52,090 bases of DNA from a virus. Each line of letters starts with the position of its first letter. The stretch's first letter is position 1. The stretch spans positions 1 to 52,090 of IMG/VR virus record IMGVR_UViG_3300043331_001402. The stretch is one strand, 5' to 3'. Positions 23,971-31,020 of this stretch are shown piece by piece. Position numbers and translations under genes: made by a program. Below the pieces are notes generated by a model. The model had not been told where the DNA came from, did no database searches, and was given only the letters and a program-made list of their open reading frames with translations.

Positions 23971-25289
23971 GCTTGCTCCAGTCGCAAGAGTGTCGCGCGT
24001 CCGACACGCAGCATATCGACGAAGCGGAATCCATCACCATACTCGATCGTCGGTGGAGCGGTGGGATTCTGACTCGTCCAGCTCTGATCGTCGATGACGA
24101 TCGAGAACGCAATCTTCCCGTTTCGCATCGAGTAGATCCGATTCGCGTTGGTGAACGATTTGATTGGGGAGCCGGTCCAGCCCGCATTGAAGAACTGCCC
24201 ACGGAAGCTGTCGGGAATGAAACTCCGGTAGCGACTGCGCGCCCGCATGGCGATCTGTGTGGAACTGTCGAGCGGGCGATAGCCGTAACGGCCGTCCGCG
24301 TAGTGTAGCGTGTCCCCGATCCCGCAGATGCGACAGAGAGCGCCGAGTGCGAAGTGCCGATCTTCGCGGAGATCATCGCGACGGGGTTCACCGTTGCGCC
24401 CCTGCTTGCCGACACCAGGATGCGAGGTGCCGACGCCCGTCATCATGTTCCAAATTTCTTTGGTGTGGCGCACCCACTTCCAGCCATCTTCCGCGTCAGA
24501 CCGGTTGGCGTGAATCTCGAAGTAGTTGCCGAACTGCGCGAACTCGGGATTCTCGTCATCGACGTCGAGCGGGGAGCTTGAGGCGTAGAGGCCATGCAAG
24601 GGACCACGCTTGATGATCGGGAGAATCGCGGGATTTTGTGTCTGGTGACGTGCTTCGTTCGCCCCTTCGATGATTAGGTTGTCCCACTGGAGCTGGAGTT
24701 CGAGCAGCCAGTCGAGATGAAACTGGTAGTCGAAGGACCGGATCGCCGTGTCGAGCAGCGCCGGCACCTGGACGTACTTCGCGCGCTTGTAACACTTGTC
24801 GAGATACGCCGGCAGACGCTCGCGCGCAACCTCCGGGGGCAGATCAAACAGCAGCGAGCATGACCCACCGACGCGTGATCCGTTTCGACCCTCTTCGTCG
24901 AGCCAGTCGAGATAGTCGTTCTGCTCGTCCTCGGTACGAATGAGGGCGGCGAAGTTTGTCGCGAAGAGGGTGTCAACGATCTGCCCATTGAGGCCGACCA
25001 ACGCAATCCCCTCCGACCGGAGTCGGCCCGCAAAATTGGCCGGAGGGGGATTAGGGTTTGGGGGTGTGGAGGGCAAGCCGAGTTCGGCACGCAGCTCCGC
25101 GATGTGTTTATCGAGCGATTGCTCTTTGGTCAGCCCGGCCGCAATGTCGTACGAGGTACGATTGCCCCAGCGAAAGGCGCCTGGATTGTCCGGGTATGGC
25201 AAGCCTGCTTCGGCATACGTGGCGGCAATGCGCGGATCTGCGACCTGTGCCCACCACGTGCCTTCATCGGGATACGGTTGACTAGGCAT
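23967..25289 (-). CDS. Putative glycoside-hydrolase-like protein of the lysis block
   Basis: A 440-residue protein read from the ATG at 25289, with an AGGAGG site 6 bases upstream. The sequence contains DNLIIEGANEARHQTQNPA, reminiscent of the strand-end Glu motif in TIM-barrel glycoside hydrolases ('E.xNE'), and regular strand-helix alternation from about residue 90. A Pro-rich linker (STPPNPNPPPA) separates a short N-terminal part. It sits between the endolysin and the holin-like genes. Cell-wall or capsule sugar cleavage is a plausible guess, but the family is not certain. Confidence 0.45.
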   Translation of the reverse strand: MPSQPYPDEGTWWAQVADPRIAATYAEAGLPYPDNPGAFRWGNRTSYDIAAGLTKEQSLDKHIAELRAELGLPSTPPNPNPPPANFAGRLRSEGIALVGLNGQIVDTLFATNFAALIRTEDEQNDYLDWLDEEGRNGSRVGGSCSLLFDLPPEVARERLPAYLDKCYKRAKYVQVPALLDTAIRSFDYQFHLDWLLELQLQWDNLIIEGANEARHQTQNPAILPIIKRGPLHGLYASSSPLDVDDENPEFAQFGNYFEIHANRSDAEDGWKWVRHTKEIWNMMTGVGTSHPGVGKQGRNGEPRRDDLREDRHFALGALCRICGIGDTLHYADGRYGYRPLDSSTQIAMRARSRYRSFIPDSFRGQFFNAGWTGSPIKSFTNANRIYSMRNGKIAFSIVIDDQSWTSQNPTAPPTIEYGDGFRFVDMLRVGRATLLRLEQA

Positions 25290-25707
25290 CGAGCCTCCTG
25301 ACTCCGAGGAGATCCGGGACGACAAACGGTGCGATCGTCACGTTGTTCGACTGATTGCCGCCGAGGACATGAATGTGTCCCCCGGCAAAACCCGCGAAGA
25401 ACCCAACATGGCCAGCGTTCGGATCGGTGCCACGCCTGAGAATGATCACGTCGTTCTCAGGACGAGCGTGGGCGAGATCGATCGCATGGCCGACGTCGAG
25501 CCACGATCGAGCGCGAGCGGACTTGGAGCGCGGCATGCGGAGGAGCCACGCGATGCCGTTGACGAAGCTGGAGCACCAGGGCACTTCATCATGCACGTCG
25601 GAGAGGCCGGAGAGGAAGTGACACCACACGATGAACGGATGATCGAGTTGTCCCGGTCGCTCCTTGATCTCACCGACGAAGCGCTCAGCCATCTGGAAGC
25701 ACGTCAT
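25282..25707 (-). CDS. Endolysin, CHAP/NlpC-P60-like peptidase
   Basis: A 141-residue cysteine peptidase-like protein. It shows EVPWCSSFVNGIAWLLRMPR, with the catalytic Cys after Trp, a His in NAGHVGFFAGF, and a third catalytic-type Asn in VLGGNQSNNV. These form the layout of small TIGR02594-type endolysins. The ending LLGVRRL also fits that family. It would cut cell-wall peptides at lysis and overlaps the upstream gene by four bases (ATGA). No signal peptide is visible, so release by the neighbouring holins is expected. Confidence 0.75.
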   Translation of the reverse strand: MTCFQMAERFVGEIKERPGQLDHPFIVWCHFLSGLSDVHDEVPWCSSFVNGIAWLLRMPRSKSARARSWLDVGHAIDLAHARPENDVIILRRGTDPNAGHVGFFAGFAGGHIHVLGGNQSNNVTIAPFVVPDLLGVRRLDA

Positions 25708-26444
25708 GGTACTGGCTGTGGTCCTTCCTCTTCGTCCTCCGGAAGCAGGTCGATAATGCTGTGACTGTTGCGACCGTACAGCAGATTGCTGACGGCCTGC
25801 TGCATCTGTTCGAGACTCCCCGATCCGCTATCGCGAGCCGAGCTGGGAGAGCCCATGTTGAACTGCTGGAGGAGCGTCGGCTGGTTGCGCGGCGTTTTGA
25901 TCATCTCCGCGAGTTCGAGCGCGAGGCGCTGACGCTGGAGATCAGGGAGTAGCCGAATCTTGCCCTTGCCGTTACAGACGCGACAGGATTCGGGGGTCGG
26001 GTTCGGCACTTTCTTCGTGGGATTGGGCGTGACTTCGCCCAGACCGTCACAGGTCGAGCAGGCTTCCTCATGCGGAGAGGCGCGCAGCATGACGTCGTCG
26101 ACGACTTCAACGAGCCGTGTGGCGATCTTCTGTGCCGCGAGGATCTGCGCTTTCGCGAGGGTGCCATTGCGAAACGAGCGAAGGAGATCGGTGAGGGAGA
26201 TGCCCACTTCACGCGCGAGCCAGCCCAATGACTTGCCGTCGAATTGACGGTCCTGCAGCATCCGCACGAGGTTCTGCATCTCGGGCGTGCCGTCGAGCGA
26301 GAGCGTCGCGATCAGCTCCTTGCGTCCACCGAGGGCACGTTCATAGTCGTTGATCCCTTCGGCGGAGTGATCGAGCGCTTCGGCCGCTTTATCGGGCGTC
26401 AGTGCCGCTGGCGGCACAATCGCAAGCGACTTCTGTTTCATCAT
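25704..26444 (-). CDS. Putative small terminase with DnaJ-type zinc motifs
   Basis: A 246-residue protein. A helix-turn-helix-like segment is seen at about 70-95 (KSLGWLAREVGISLTDLLRS). Two knuckles of the DnaJ type follow, CSTCDGLGEV and CRVCNGKGKI, about 25 residues apart, then a long helix (QRQRLALELAEMIK). The acidic C-terminus is flexible. HTH plus helices matches the general form of DNA-recognising small terminases, and the zinc part would be an unusual addition. It lies about 3.3 kb from terL, with the lysis block between. Identity is inferred. Confidence 0.5.
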   Translation of the reverse strand: MMKQKSLAIVPPAALTPDKAAEALDHSAEGINDYERALGGRKELIATLSLDGTPEMQNLVRMLQDRQFDGKSLGWLAREVGISLTDLLRSFRNGTLAKAQILAAQKIATRLVEVVDDVMLRASPHEEACSTCDGLGEVTPNPTKKVPNPTPESCRVCNGKGKIRLLPDLQRQRLALELAEMIKTPRNQPTLLQQFNMGSPSSARDSGSGSLEQMQQAVSNLLYGRNSHSIIDLLPEDEEEGPQPVP

Positions 26445-26595
26445 CCACCGTCTGTTTGACGAACGTCACGTCGACTCCGTCGAGCCACCGCAGCGAATCA
26501 CTGAGTCGTTGTTCAAGCACGCCGAGCGTACGGTGCTTGGCAATGAACAGTGCTCGATCGTAGACGTCGATCTCGATCTCGTATCGAATCTTCAC
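26389..26595 (-). CDS. Small protein, 68 aa, unknown
   Basis: A 68-residue protein that opens MKIRYEIEIDVYDRALFIAK, a strand-then-helix pattern, and continues with HRTLGVLEQRLSDSLRWLDG. Its last 18 codons overlap the start of the putative small terminase in another frame. The start overlaps the preceding stop (ATGA). The overlap makes the 3' end uncertain. Function unknown. Confidence 0.45.
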   Translation of the reverse strand: MKIRYEIEIDVYDRALFIAKHRTLGVLEQRLSDSLRWLDGVDVTFVKQTVDDETEVACDCAASGTDAR

Positions 26596-26906
26596 ATAGG
26601 CTCCTTTGCGGGCTCGGACTCCTCCTCGGCTTCCTCGGCGAGGTACCGCACGATCTCGTCTTCGGTCGGCGCGCGTCCAGTGTCTCGCATCGTCTTGTCG
26701 ATGTAGTCGACGACGCGACCGGCTTCCTTGTGGTTGAGGAAGCTGATCGAGTTCTGGGTCGTGAGATCTTCAGCAGGCGGAAGAACCGGCGCGAAGTGAT
26801 CGGCCAGTCGCGCGAGGTACTGGTTCTGCGTCGCGAGGTGTGCCTCGATGGTGCTGAGCGATCGCAGCAGACGACGCGCGGTGGTGAACGACCGGAAGAG
26901 CTTCAT
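26592..26906 (-). CDS. Helical acidic-tailed protein, 104 aa
   Basis: A 104-residue helical protein. The N-terminal half is basic (MKLFRSFTTARRLLRSLST) with a coiled-coil-like stretch (IEAHLATQNQYLARLADHFA), and the end is acidic (RYLAEEAEEESEPAKEPM). It overlaps its neighbours by four bases at each side. No family is recognised. Confidence 0.45.
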   Translation of the reverse strand: MKLFRSFTTARRLLRSLSTIEAHLATQNQYLARLADHFAPVLPPAEDLTTQNSISFLNHKEAGRVVDYIDKTMRDTGRAPTEDEIVRYLAEEAEEESEPAKEPM

Positions 26907-27136
26907 CGTGAAAGTTCCATCAAGAACGACGGAGATCGAAAGAAGTCGTCAATGACGCGCGGCATGATGATCTGGCGACACACCTCGTTGATCTCGTCAA
27001 GTGAGATCCCACGCGATATCGCTGGCATCGCCGGCACGACCACGAGGGGCTTCGGCACCCACAACAAGCGTTCGACATCGAGCTGCGCGGCGATCGGCAG
27101 CATCAGGAGGTGACGAAGAAAGCTTCGGCGATCCAT
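26903..27136 (-). CDS. Small protein with Tat-like signal
   Basis: A 77-residue protein from the ATG at 27136, which overlaps the preceding stop (TGATG). The opening MDRRSFLRHLLMLPIAAQLD has the RRxFL twin-arginine form with a hydrophobic stretch after it, and continues ERLLWVPKPLVVVP. Phage proteins of this design ('MxRRxFLxxL...LDxEKxLWVP') occur in structural gene clusters. Whether it is exported or a coincidental motif is open. Confidence 0.5.
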   Translation of the reverse strand: MDRRSFLRHLLMLPIAAQLDVERLLWVPKPLVVVPAMPAISRGISLDEINEVCRQIIMPRVIDDFFRSPSFLMELSR

Positions 27137-27471
27137 CAGCTTTCCAGAATCGACATCAGCACACCCTCGCCGTTGGTGTCGACGTCGAGCCACAAGTTGT
27201 CGATCGGGATGGCATTCGCGCCGTTGGCGATCGCGGAGGTGAACGAACCGATCAGATTCGCGGTCGGAATGGGAATCACGGCGAGCACGCCGACGAAGGT
27301 GGCTTTCACCATCGCTTGGCGATCGCCGACGAAGACCTTGCCGGTGTTGGTGTGCAGCGCCTGGATCGAGAAGGCGTGCACGGTTTTGATCTGATCGGCG
27401 GGCAGCGTGATGCGGACCGGCACGCCGGCCACAGGAACAGTGAACGCGCCGAGCGATCGGAATTTCGCCAT
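27136..27471 (-). CDS. Small virion protein
   Basis: A 111-residue beta-rich protein (PVRITLPADQIKTVHAFSIQ, and HTNTGKVFVGDRQAMVKATF). Phage virion proteins with 'NTGxxxVGDxxM' in this place often hold small structural domains near the tail tip. It is followed directly by the lamin-G-like gene. Role inferred from pattern and context. Confidence 0.55.
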   Translation of the reverse strand: MAKFRSLGAFTVPVAGVPVRITLPADQIKTVHAFSIQALHTNTGKVFVGDRQAMVKATFVGVLAVIPIPTANLIGSFTSAIANGANAIPIDNLWLDVDTNGEGVLMSILES

Positions 27472-27472
27472 G

Positions 27473-28765
27473 TCAATCTCCTATGTGGGCTCGTGGGATA
27501 CCGATAATAGCACCGAGCCCAGGTCCGCCGCCGCCCCCACCGGGGCCACCCGAAGGGCCACCCGAGGGACCGCCCGTCCCGCCGCCGATGCCGGAGCCTC
27601 CGCCCGAGCCTCCGCCGCCACCGAGGGGGCCGGTGCCCACCGCGAGACCGCCTCCGCCGACAGCGGGAGCATCGGTGAGGGCTTCGCCGAACATATTGAA
27701 CAGTCGAACGACTTGGCCCGCGACGACGCTCTCCATGCCGAATTGCCGGGCGTTGAAGACGGGCGCGGTGACGGTCTCCCAGATCGCGACGGACTGTGTG
27801 GCGACGTTGTCGCTGCCCGTGGCGGTCGTCAGGCTGACGTTGTGTGTCGTCCCAACCGGGTAGACGATGGGTTCGGTTTGTGTTCCGCTCGTGATCGTGG
27901 CGTTGGCGACGAGCTTGAGCGCGTCGATGGACGATTCGAGCGGTTCGTGGGTGAAGATCGTCTGCTCGCCATTATCACCGTCCTGGAAATCGCCGCCGTT
28001 CATCGGGACTTCGTCGACGTCGGCGAACGACCCCGAGAAGGTGTTGGCGATCCCCTGGCCGTTGATCAGGACGGGGAAGATCTTGTCGCGTGCCGGAAGT
28101 CCCGCATCGACGGTCACGGCGTCTGCGTCACTGCCAATCCAGAACACGATGTCGTCGAACAGCATGTCGTACGTCGAGACTGGCCCACCAGCAGGGTTGT
28201 TCCCAAAAATCACCCGGTCGACGTTGAAGGTGGGCAAGGCCCCACCAAAGGTGGTGGGCACATCGAAGCCCACGCTGACTCCTGGCCCGCTGACGGTGAG
28301 GATGACGTGGGTGCTGTCCTGCGCTCCGCCTCGATCGTGCTCGAAATACACGTCGACCTGATACCACTGATTCAAAGCAAGGGATTCGGTGGTGTAGCTG
28401 GTGGTGAAGCCGCTGATCCAGTCCGAATACAGACGAAACTGTCCCGTGGTGTTCAGCTCCAACCGTGTCGCGCGCTGTCCAGACCAGCCGCCGACGCGAC
28501 AATCGTTCGCACTGGGATACGCGGCGAGTCGAACGAAATAGCGCAGGCGCCCCACCATCCGTTGCCCGTCGCTCGCGCCCATCGACGTGAACGCATCCTC
28601 GAAGCCGGTGGCCGCGTTCGAGGCCACCGCACGAGCCACACGCGCGGATCGTGCACCGGATCGGACGGCTGCGCTACTGATGAGGGTGACTTCCGTCGCG
28701 CCGGTTATGCCCAGGCCGGCGAAGCTGCGCCCCTCGAAGCCGTGGAGGTTGCGTTCGAGCGCCAC
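27473..28765 (-). CDS. Lamin-G-like virion protein with Gly-rich tail
   Basis: A 430-residue protein starting at a GTG that follows the upstream stop. Residues about 60-220 fit a concanavalin-like sandwich (QWYQVDVYFEHDRGG, then LTVSGPGVSVGFDVPT and TYDMLFDDIVFWIG). The C-terminal 60 residues are almost pure Gly with Ser and Pro (GGGGGSGGGSGIGGGTGG and onward). Such tails are flexible and occur in fibre or appendage proteins. Layout resembles the protein at 5961-7013. It is likely a virion surface protein. Confidence 0.65.
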   Translation of the reverse strand: MALERNLHGFEGRSFAGLGITGATEVTLISSAAVRSGARSARVARAVASNAATGFEDAFTSMGASDGQRMVGRLRYFVRLAAYPSANDCRVGGWSGQRATRLELNTTGQFRLYSDWISGFTTSYTTESLALNQWYQVDVYFEHDRGGAQDSTHVILTVSGPGVSVGFDVPTTFGGALPTFNVDRVIFGNNPAGGPVSTYDMLFDDIVFWIGSDADAVTVDAGLPARDKIFPVLINGQGIANTFSGSFADVDEVPMNGGDFQDGDNGEQTIFTHEPLESSIDALKLVANATITSGTQTEPIVYPVGTTHNVSLTTATGSDNVATQSVAIWETVTAPVFNARQFGMESVVAGQVVRLFNMFGEALTDAPAVGGGGLAVGTGPLGGGGGSGGGSGIGGGTGGPSGGPSGGPGGGGGGPGLGAIIGIPRAHIGD

Positions 28766-28867
28766 TTAGCTCCGCCCTCGCTTCAGCCTCCGTAGTCGCC
28801 GACGATGGCGACGACGGGATTGCATGGTGTCGAGTGGCGAACCGTAGCCAAAATTCCAGATGGGCAT
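28766..28867 (-). CDS. Tiny Arg-rich protein, 33 aa
   Basis: A 33-residue frame placed exactly between two genes, one base after the upstream stop and one base before the next GTG. It opens MPIWNFGYGSPLDTM and then is nearly all Arg/Lys/His (QSRRRHRRRLRRLKRGRS), like a protamine tail. The exact fit in the gap supports it. DNA or RNA binding is inferred from charge alone. Confidence 0.45.
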   Translation of the reverse strand: MPIWNFGYGSPLDTMQSRRRHRRRLRRLKRGRS

Positions 28868-28868
28868 C

Positions 28869-29036
28869 TTACGAGACTCGCTGACCGATGGTTTCCGGTG
28901 GGACGTCCACGACGCGGACTTTCTCCGCCACCCCGTTGCAGCGCGGACAGTTGGTGCGCGGAGCTTTCCGGCACGGTTCGCACTTCGGCACGAACGTCAG
29001 CCGGCACTTATTGCAGTAAAACGACTCCCCAGTCAC
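28869..29036 (-). CDS. Small zinc-ribbon protein, 55 aa
   Basis: A 55-residue protein from a GTG at 29036. Three CxxC pairs are seen: YCNKCRLTF, KCEPCRKAP and NCPRCNGVA, enough for a zinc-ribbon or double-knuckle fold. It is close to the head of the leftward gene block. No strong ribosome site precedes the GTG. Function unknown. Confidence 0.5.
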   Translation of the reverse strand: MTGESFYCNKCRLTFVPKCEPCRKAPRTNCPRCNGVAEKVRVVDVPPETIGQRVS

Positions 29037-29040
29037 GGCG

Positions 29041-29079
29041 TTAGGGGAACATCCACTCGATCCAGTCCCACCAGTTCAT
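29041..29079 (-). CDS. Possible 12-aa Trp-rich peptide
   Basis: A 12-codon frame, MNWWDWIEWMFP, whose TAA ends four bases before the next gene's GTG. It has no clear ribosome site. It is reported because of its striking aromatic and acidic content and its place at the head of the block; it could be chance or a leader peptide. Confidence 0.2.
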   Translation of the reverse strand: MNWWDWIEWMFP

Positions 29080-29110
29080 GTCTCGCGCAGGGTAGCAGAA
29101 AACGCGCCTG

Positions 29111-29142
29111 AAAAAAATTTGGAAAAAATTTCGCAAAAATTT
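29111..29142. promoter_or_regulatory. Phased AnTn tracts (curved DNA)
   Basis: Three tracts, AAAAAAATTT, AAAAAATTT and AAAAATTT, have their A/T junctions at about 29117, 29128 and 29139, that is, an exact 11 bp period. In-phase tracts of this kind bend DNA. It lies just upstream of the leftward zinc/virion genes. A promoter-activating bend or protein-binding region is likely; the function is inferred. Confidence 0.6.
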
Positions 29143-29246
29143 CGCTAGAGCCGAGCACGGGCAGAGAGGCTCCAGCCGGGGGGCACCTCCCGGACAATGC
29201 ACGGGCTACATGGGCCGGCCAGCTCAGCTAGAGGTGCACCGGCTTG

Positions 29247-29283
29247 ACCTTCGCCCCGTCTGACAGAGCTGTCAGGCGAAGGT
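29247..29283. repeat. Strong dyad (nested inverted repeat)
   Basis: Outer arms ACCTTCGCC (29247-29255) and GGCGAAGGT (29275-29283) match over nine bases, and an inner TGACAG/CTGTCA pair (29261-29266 and 29269-29274) closes a two-base loop. Five extra bases (CCGTC) bulge on one side. No T-run follows on either strand, so it is not a standard terminator. An operator, attenuator or protein-bound cruciform is possible. Confidence 0.55.
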
Positions 29284-29404
29284 ACGCGAATTTAGGCGGG
29301 AATCCTACAGTGTCTGATAATGCGCGCTATGTTACCTAGTGAGGTGTGGCGGTATCTAGTGGAGTATCAGTTAGATAGCGTCCGATCACGAGACTGTCAG
29401 TTGC

Positions 29405-29569
29405 CTAACGATCTTCGCGAGCGCTCTGGCGCCAGCGTTCGGCTTCGAGCTTATCGCCTAAGCGATCGCAGATCTCTGCTAATTCCAGCTCCGTGTATGG
29501 TTTGCGAGCTTTCAATAGGTCTTCTAACTCCAGGTTGTACAGTCGTGGCGATCGTGGCGTACGCGGCAT
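29405..29569 (-). CDS. Small leftward protein, 54 aa
   Basis: A 54-residue protein from the ATG at 29569, supported by a GTGAGGTGAGGAT ribosome site directly upstream. The sequence (RLYNLELEDLLKARKPYTEL, then EICDRLGDKLEAERWRQSAR) is helical and charged. It is the first gene of the leftward side of the control region, facing the rightward early promoter. A small regulator is plausible; no motif proves it. Confidence 0.6.
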   Translation of the reverse strand: MPRTPRSPRLYNLELEDLLKARKPYTELELAEICDRLGDKLEAERWRQSAREDR

Positions 29570-29620
29570 ATCCTCACCTCACGCCATAGCCTAGAGCAAC
29601 CTTCGTGCCAGTGTATATCA

Positions 29621-29685
29621 GGTATCCAGGTAACTTTGACATGGATACCAAGTATACGTGTCACTTCTACATGGATACCAAGTAT
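29621..29685. repeat. Operator-like repeats (ATGGATACCAAGTAT)
   Basis: The 17-base sequence ACATGGATACCAAGTAT occurs at 29639-29655 and again at 29669-29685, exactly 30 bp apart. A third, inverted GGTATCC (complement of GGATACC) lies at 29621-29627. Such spacing, about three helical turns, suits binding of a dimeric repressor on one DNA face. The protein that binds is not identified. Confidence 0.55.
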
Positions 29686-29721
29686 CCACACAACTATTTT
29701 TGAGTAGCCACGAGATATCGC

Positions 29722-29752
29722 TTGACACCATGAGACCTACCTATGCTAGTAT
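29722..29752 (+). promoter_or_regulatory. Rightward early promoter
   Basis: A consensus -35, TTGACA at 29722-29727, is followed after 19 bases by TAGTAT at 29747-29752, preceded by TG one base before (extended -10, TGCTAGTAT). The spacer is two bases longer than the optimum, which the extended -10 may compensate. Start would be near 29760, leaving about 107 bases before the DUF932 gene. The bases before the -35 (TCGCTTGACA) are the same as at the 38403 promoter. Confidence 0.6.
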
Positions 29753-29866
29753 GTCTCTGGAGCCGATACCGTCTAATGAGTCTGAAGCATGCGTCAAACG
29801 GAGCCATAGTCGGACGTTCGCATCCTGCGGACCTATCCGACCAGCTCCTAATCGAAAGGTAGACCG

Positions 29867-30955
29867 ATGAACACGTTACCGACCACGGCATACGCGAACC
29901 GACCAGCGGACGAACGATTCCAGACGATCGATGATCTGGTCAGTTCGGCGGCATACGATCGCGCGCATTCTCGGGAGCGCCGATACAACTGGCGTGATCT
30001 CCAGGTGATTCCGGCTCCTGGAGCGGAAAGCGTGCTACTCCAGAGCCCCAACGGGAGCGCTCAATTCACACATTGGAGTTTCGGCCAGCTCTGCCGATCC
30101 GTTGGAGCGCCAGCATCCTACCTTCGAGAATTGCCGGCTCAGATCACGTCGGACGCGTTGACACACGGGCTCCGAACGGCCACGAAAGCCGGAGCGGATG
30201 CGAATCTACTCGTTCGGGCCAACGGGGGATCGCCGATCGTGCGCGCGTGCACCTCGGAAACCTACGGCCGGCTTTGGGACGAGGAGCTGTATACGGCCGT
30301 TCGAGACCAGATTGCCTTGCCGGAAGGTTGGACGTGCGAGCTAGCCACACGATCGGATCGCGATTCTTACCTGACCTTGTCAAACCGTCGATCGGTGCTC
30401 CAGGATCCCAGCGTGCAAGCGATTGTCAACGATCCGAATGCGGGAGCCGATCGCATCATGTATCGGTCACTTACGATCGGCAACTCGGAGACCGGCGCCG
30501 GATCGGTGTGGTATCAAGCCGGCTTGTATCGTGCGAGGTGCAAGAATCTGGCGCTCTGGTCGGCTTCGGTGGAAGGCACTTTCCGACGTCGACACGTGGG
30601 GGAAAAGGTCTTCCGAGACACGATCCGCGCGATCCTGACACTGGCCCGACGATATGCGAACCAATCTGCCGACGCCGATCAACGGATCATCAACGGCTTG
30701 ATCTCAGCGGAGCTGGCATCCACGAAAGAGGGAATCGTTGATGAATTGGTTCGCATGGGCGCCACGAAAAAGCAGGCAACGGAAGCGTACGACCGTTGTG
30801 AGGTGACAGAACATGCGTCACCGCGATCGTTTTGGGGAATCGCGCAAGGTTTCACCCGATTGTCTCAGGACAGCGGATTCCAGGATGAACGCATGGCGCT
30901 TGATCAACTGGCCGGCAAGATTCTGGCCCGTGGTCAGAAGCTGGTCGCAGCGTAG
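29867..30955 (+). CDS. DUF932 family protein
   Basis: A 362-residue protein of the DUF932 type, which is frequent in the early genes of phages and in plasmids and is often the first product of an early operon. Recognisable parts are SFGQLCRSVGAPASYLRELP, NLLVRANGGSPIVRACTSET and GLYRARCKNLALW. The biochemical role of the family is not established; replication or defence evasion has been suggested by context. It is the first gene after the rightward promoter, with an AAAGG site 8 bases from ATG. Confidence 0.75.
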   Translation: MNTLPTTAYANRPADERFQTIDDLVSSAAYDRAHSRERRYNWRDLQVIPAPGAESVLLQSPNGSAQFTHWSFGQLCRSVGAPASYLRELPAQITSDALTHGLRTATKAGADANLLVRANGGSPIVRACTSETYGRLWDEELYTAVRDQIALPEGWTCELATRSDRDSYLTLSNRRSVLQDPSVQAIVNDPNAGADRIMYRSLTIGNSETGAGSVWYQAGLYRARCKNLALWSASVEGTFRRRHVGEKVFRDTIRAILTLARRYANQSADADQRIINGLISAELASTKEGIVDELVRMGATKKQATEAYDRCEVTEHASPRSFWGIAQGFTRLSQDSGFQDERMALDQLAGKILARGQKLVAA

Positions 30956-31019
30956 TTCGTGCCTTGCACGGGAGCCAGAGCGGATCGGCCGTTCTGGCTC
31001 CCTCTGGAGGTGCACGAAC
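30955..31019 (+). promoter_or_regulatory. RNA hairpin enclosing a ribosome site, copy A
   Basis: An inner stem GGGAGCCAGA/TCTGGCTCCC (30970-30979 and 30993-31002, 13-base loop) and an outer stem GTTCGTGC/GCACGAAC (30955-30962 and 31012-31019) enclose the SD GGAGG at 31006-31010. The outer stem starts in the stop codon of DUF932 and ends three bases before the next ATG. This could control translation of the 31021 gene. A related element lies at 31580-31638 with different stem bases but the same plan. Confidence 0.6.
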
Positions 31020-31020
31020 C

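Larger units (their letters stand above)
29080..29404. other. Non-coding leader of the leftward block
   Basis: No convincing gene is seen here. The 325 bp contain phased A-tracts near the left side, a GCACCTC/GAGGTGC pair (29183-29189 and 29231-29237) that could pair, and a strong dyad at 29247-29283. On the minus strand a GGAGGTGCC site (29190 down to 29182) has no start codon close by. The region probably holds control signals for the leftward genes. Confidence 0.5.
29570..29866. promoter_or_regulatory. Divergent control region with repeats
   Basis: This gene-free 297 bp lies between the leftward 54-aa gene and the rightward DUF932 gene. It holds the direct repeats described separately, a rightward promoter at 29722-29752, and on the minus strand possible -10 elements such as TATACT inside the repeats. 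Overlap of repeats with the leftward start suggests repressor control of leftward transcription. The region just before 29867 carries a CGAAAGG ribosome site for the first early gene. Confidence 0.55.

Noticed and set aside
29247-29283. An intrinsic terminator
   Set aside because: The dyad is strong but no T-run follows on either strand.
29320-29589. An 89-codon plus-strand protein
   Set aside because: It has no ribosome site and is antisense to the 54-aa leftward gene, which does.
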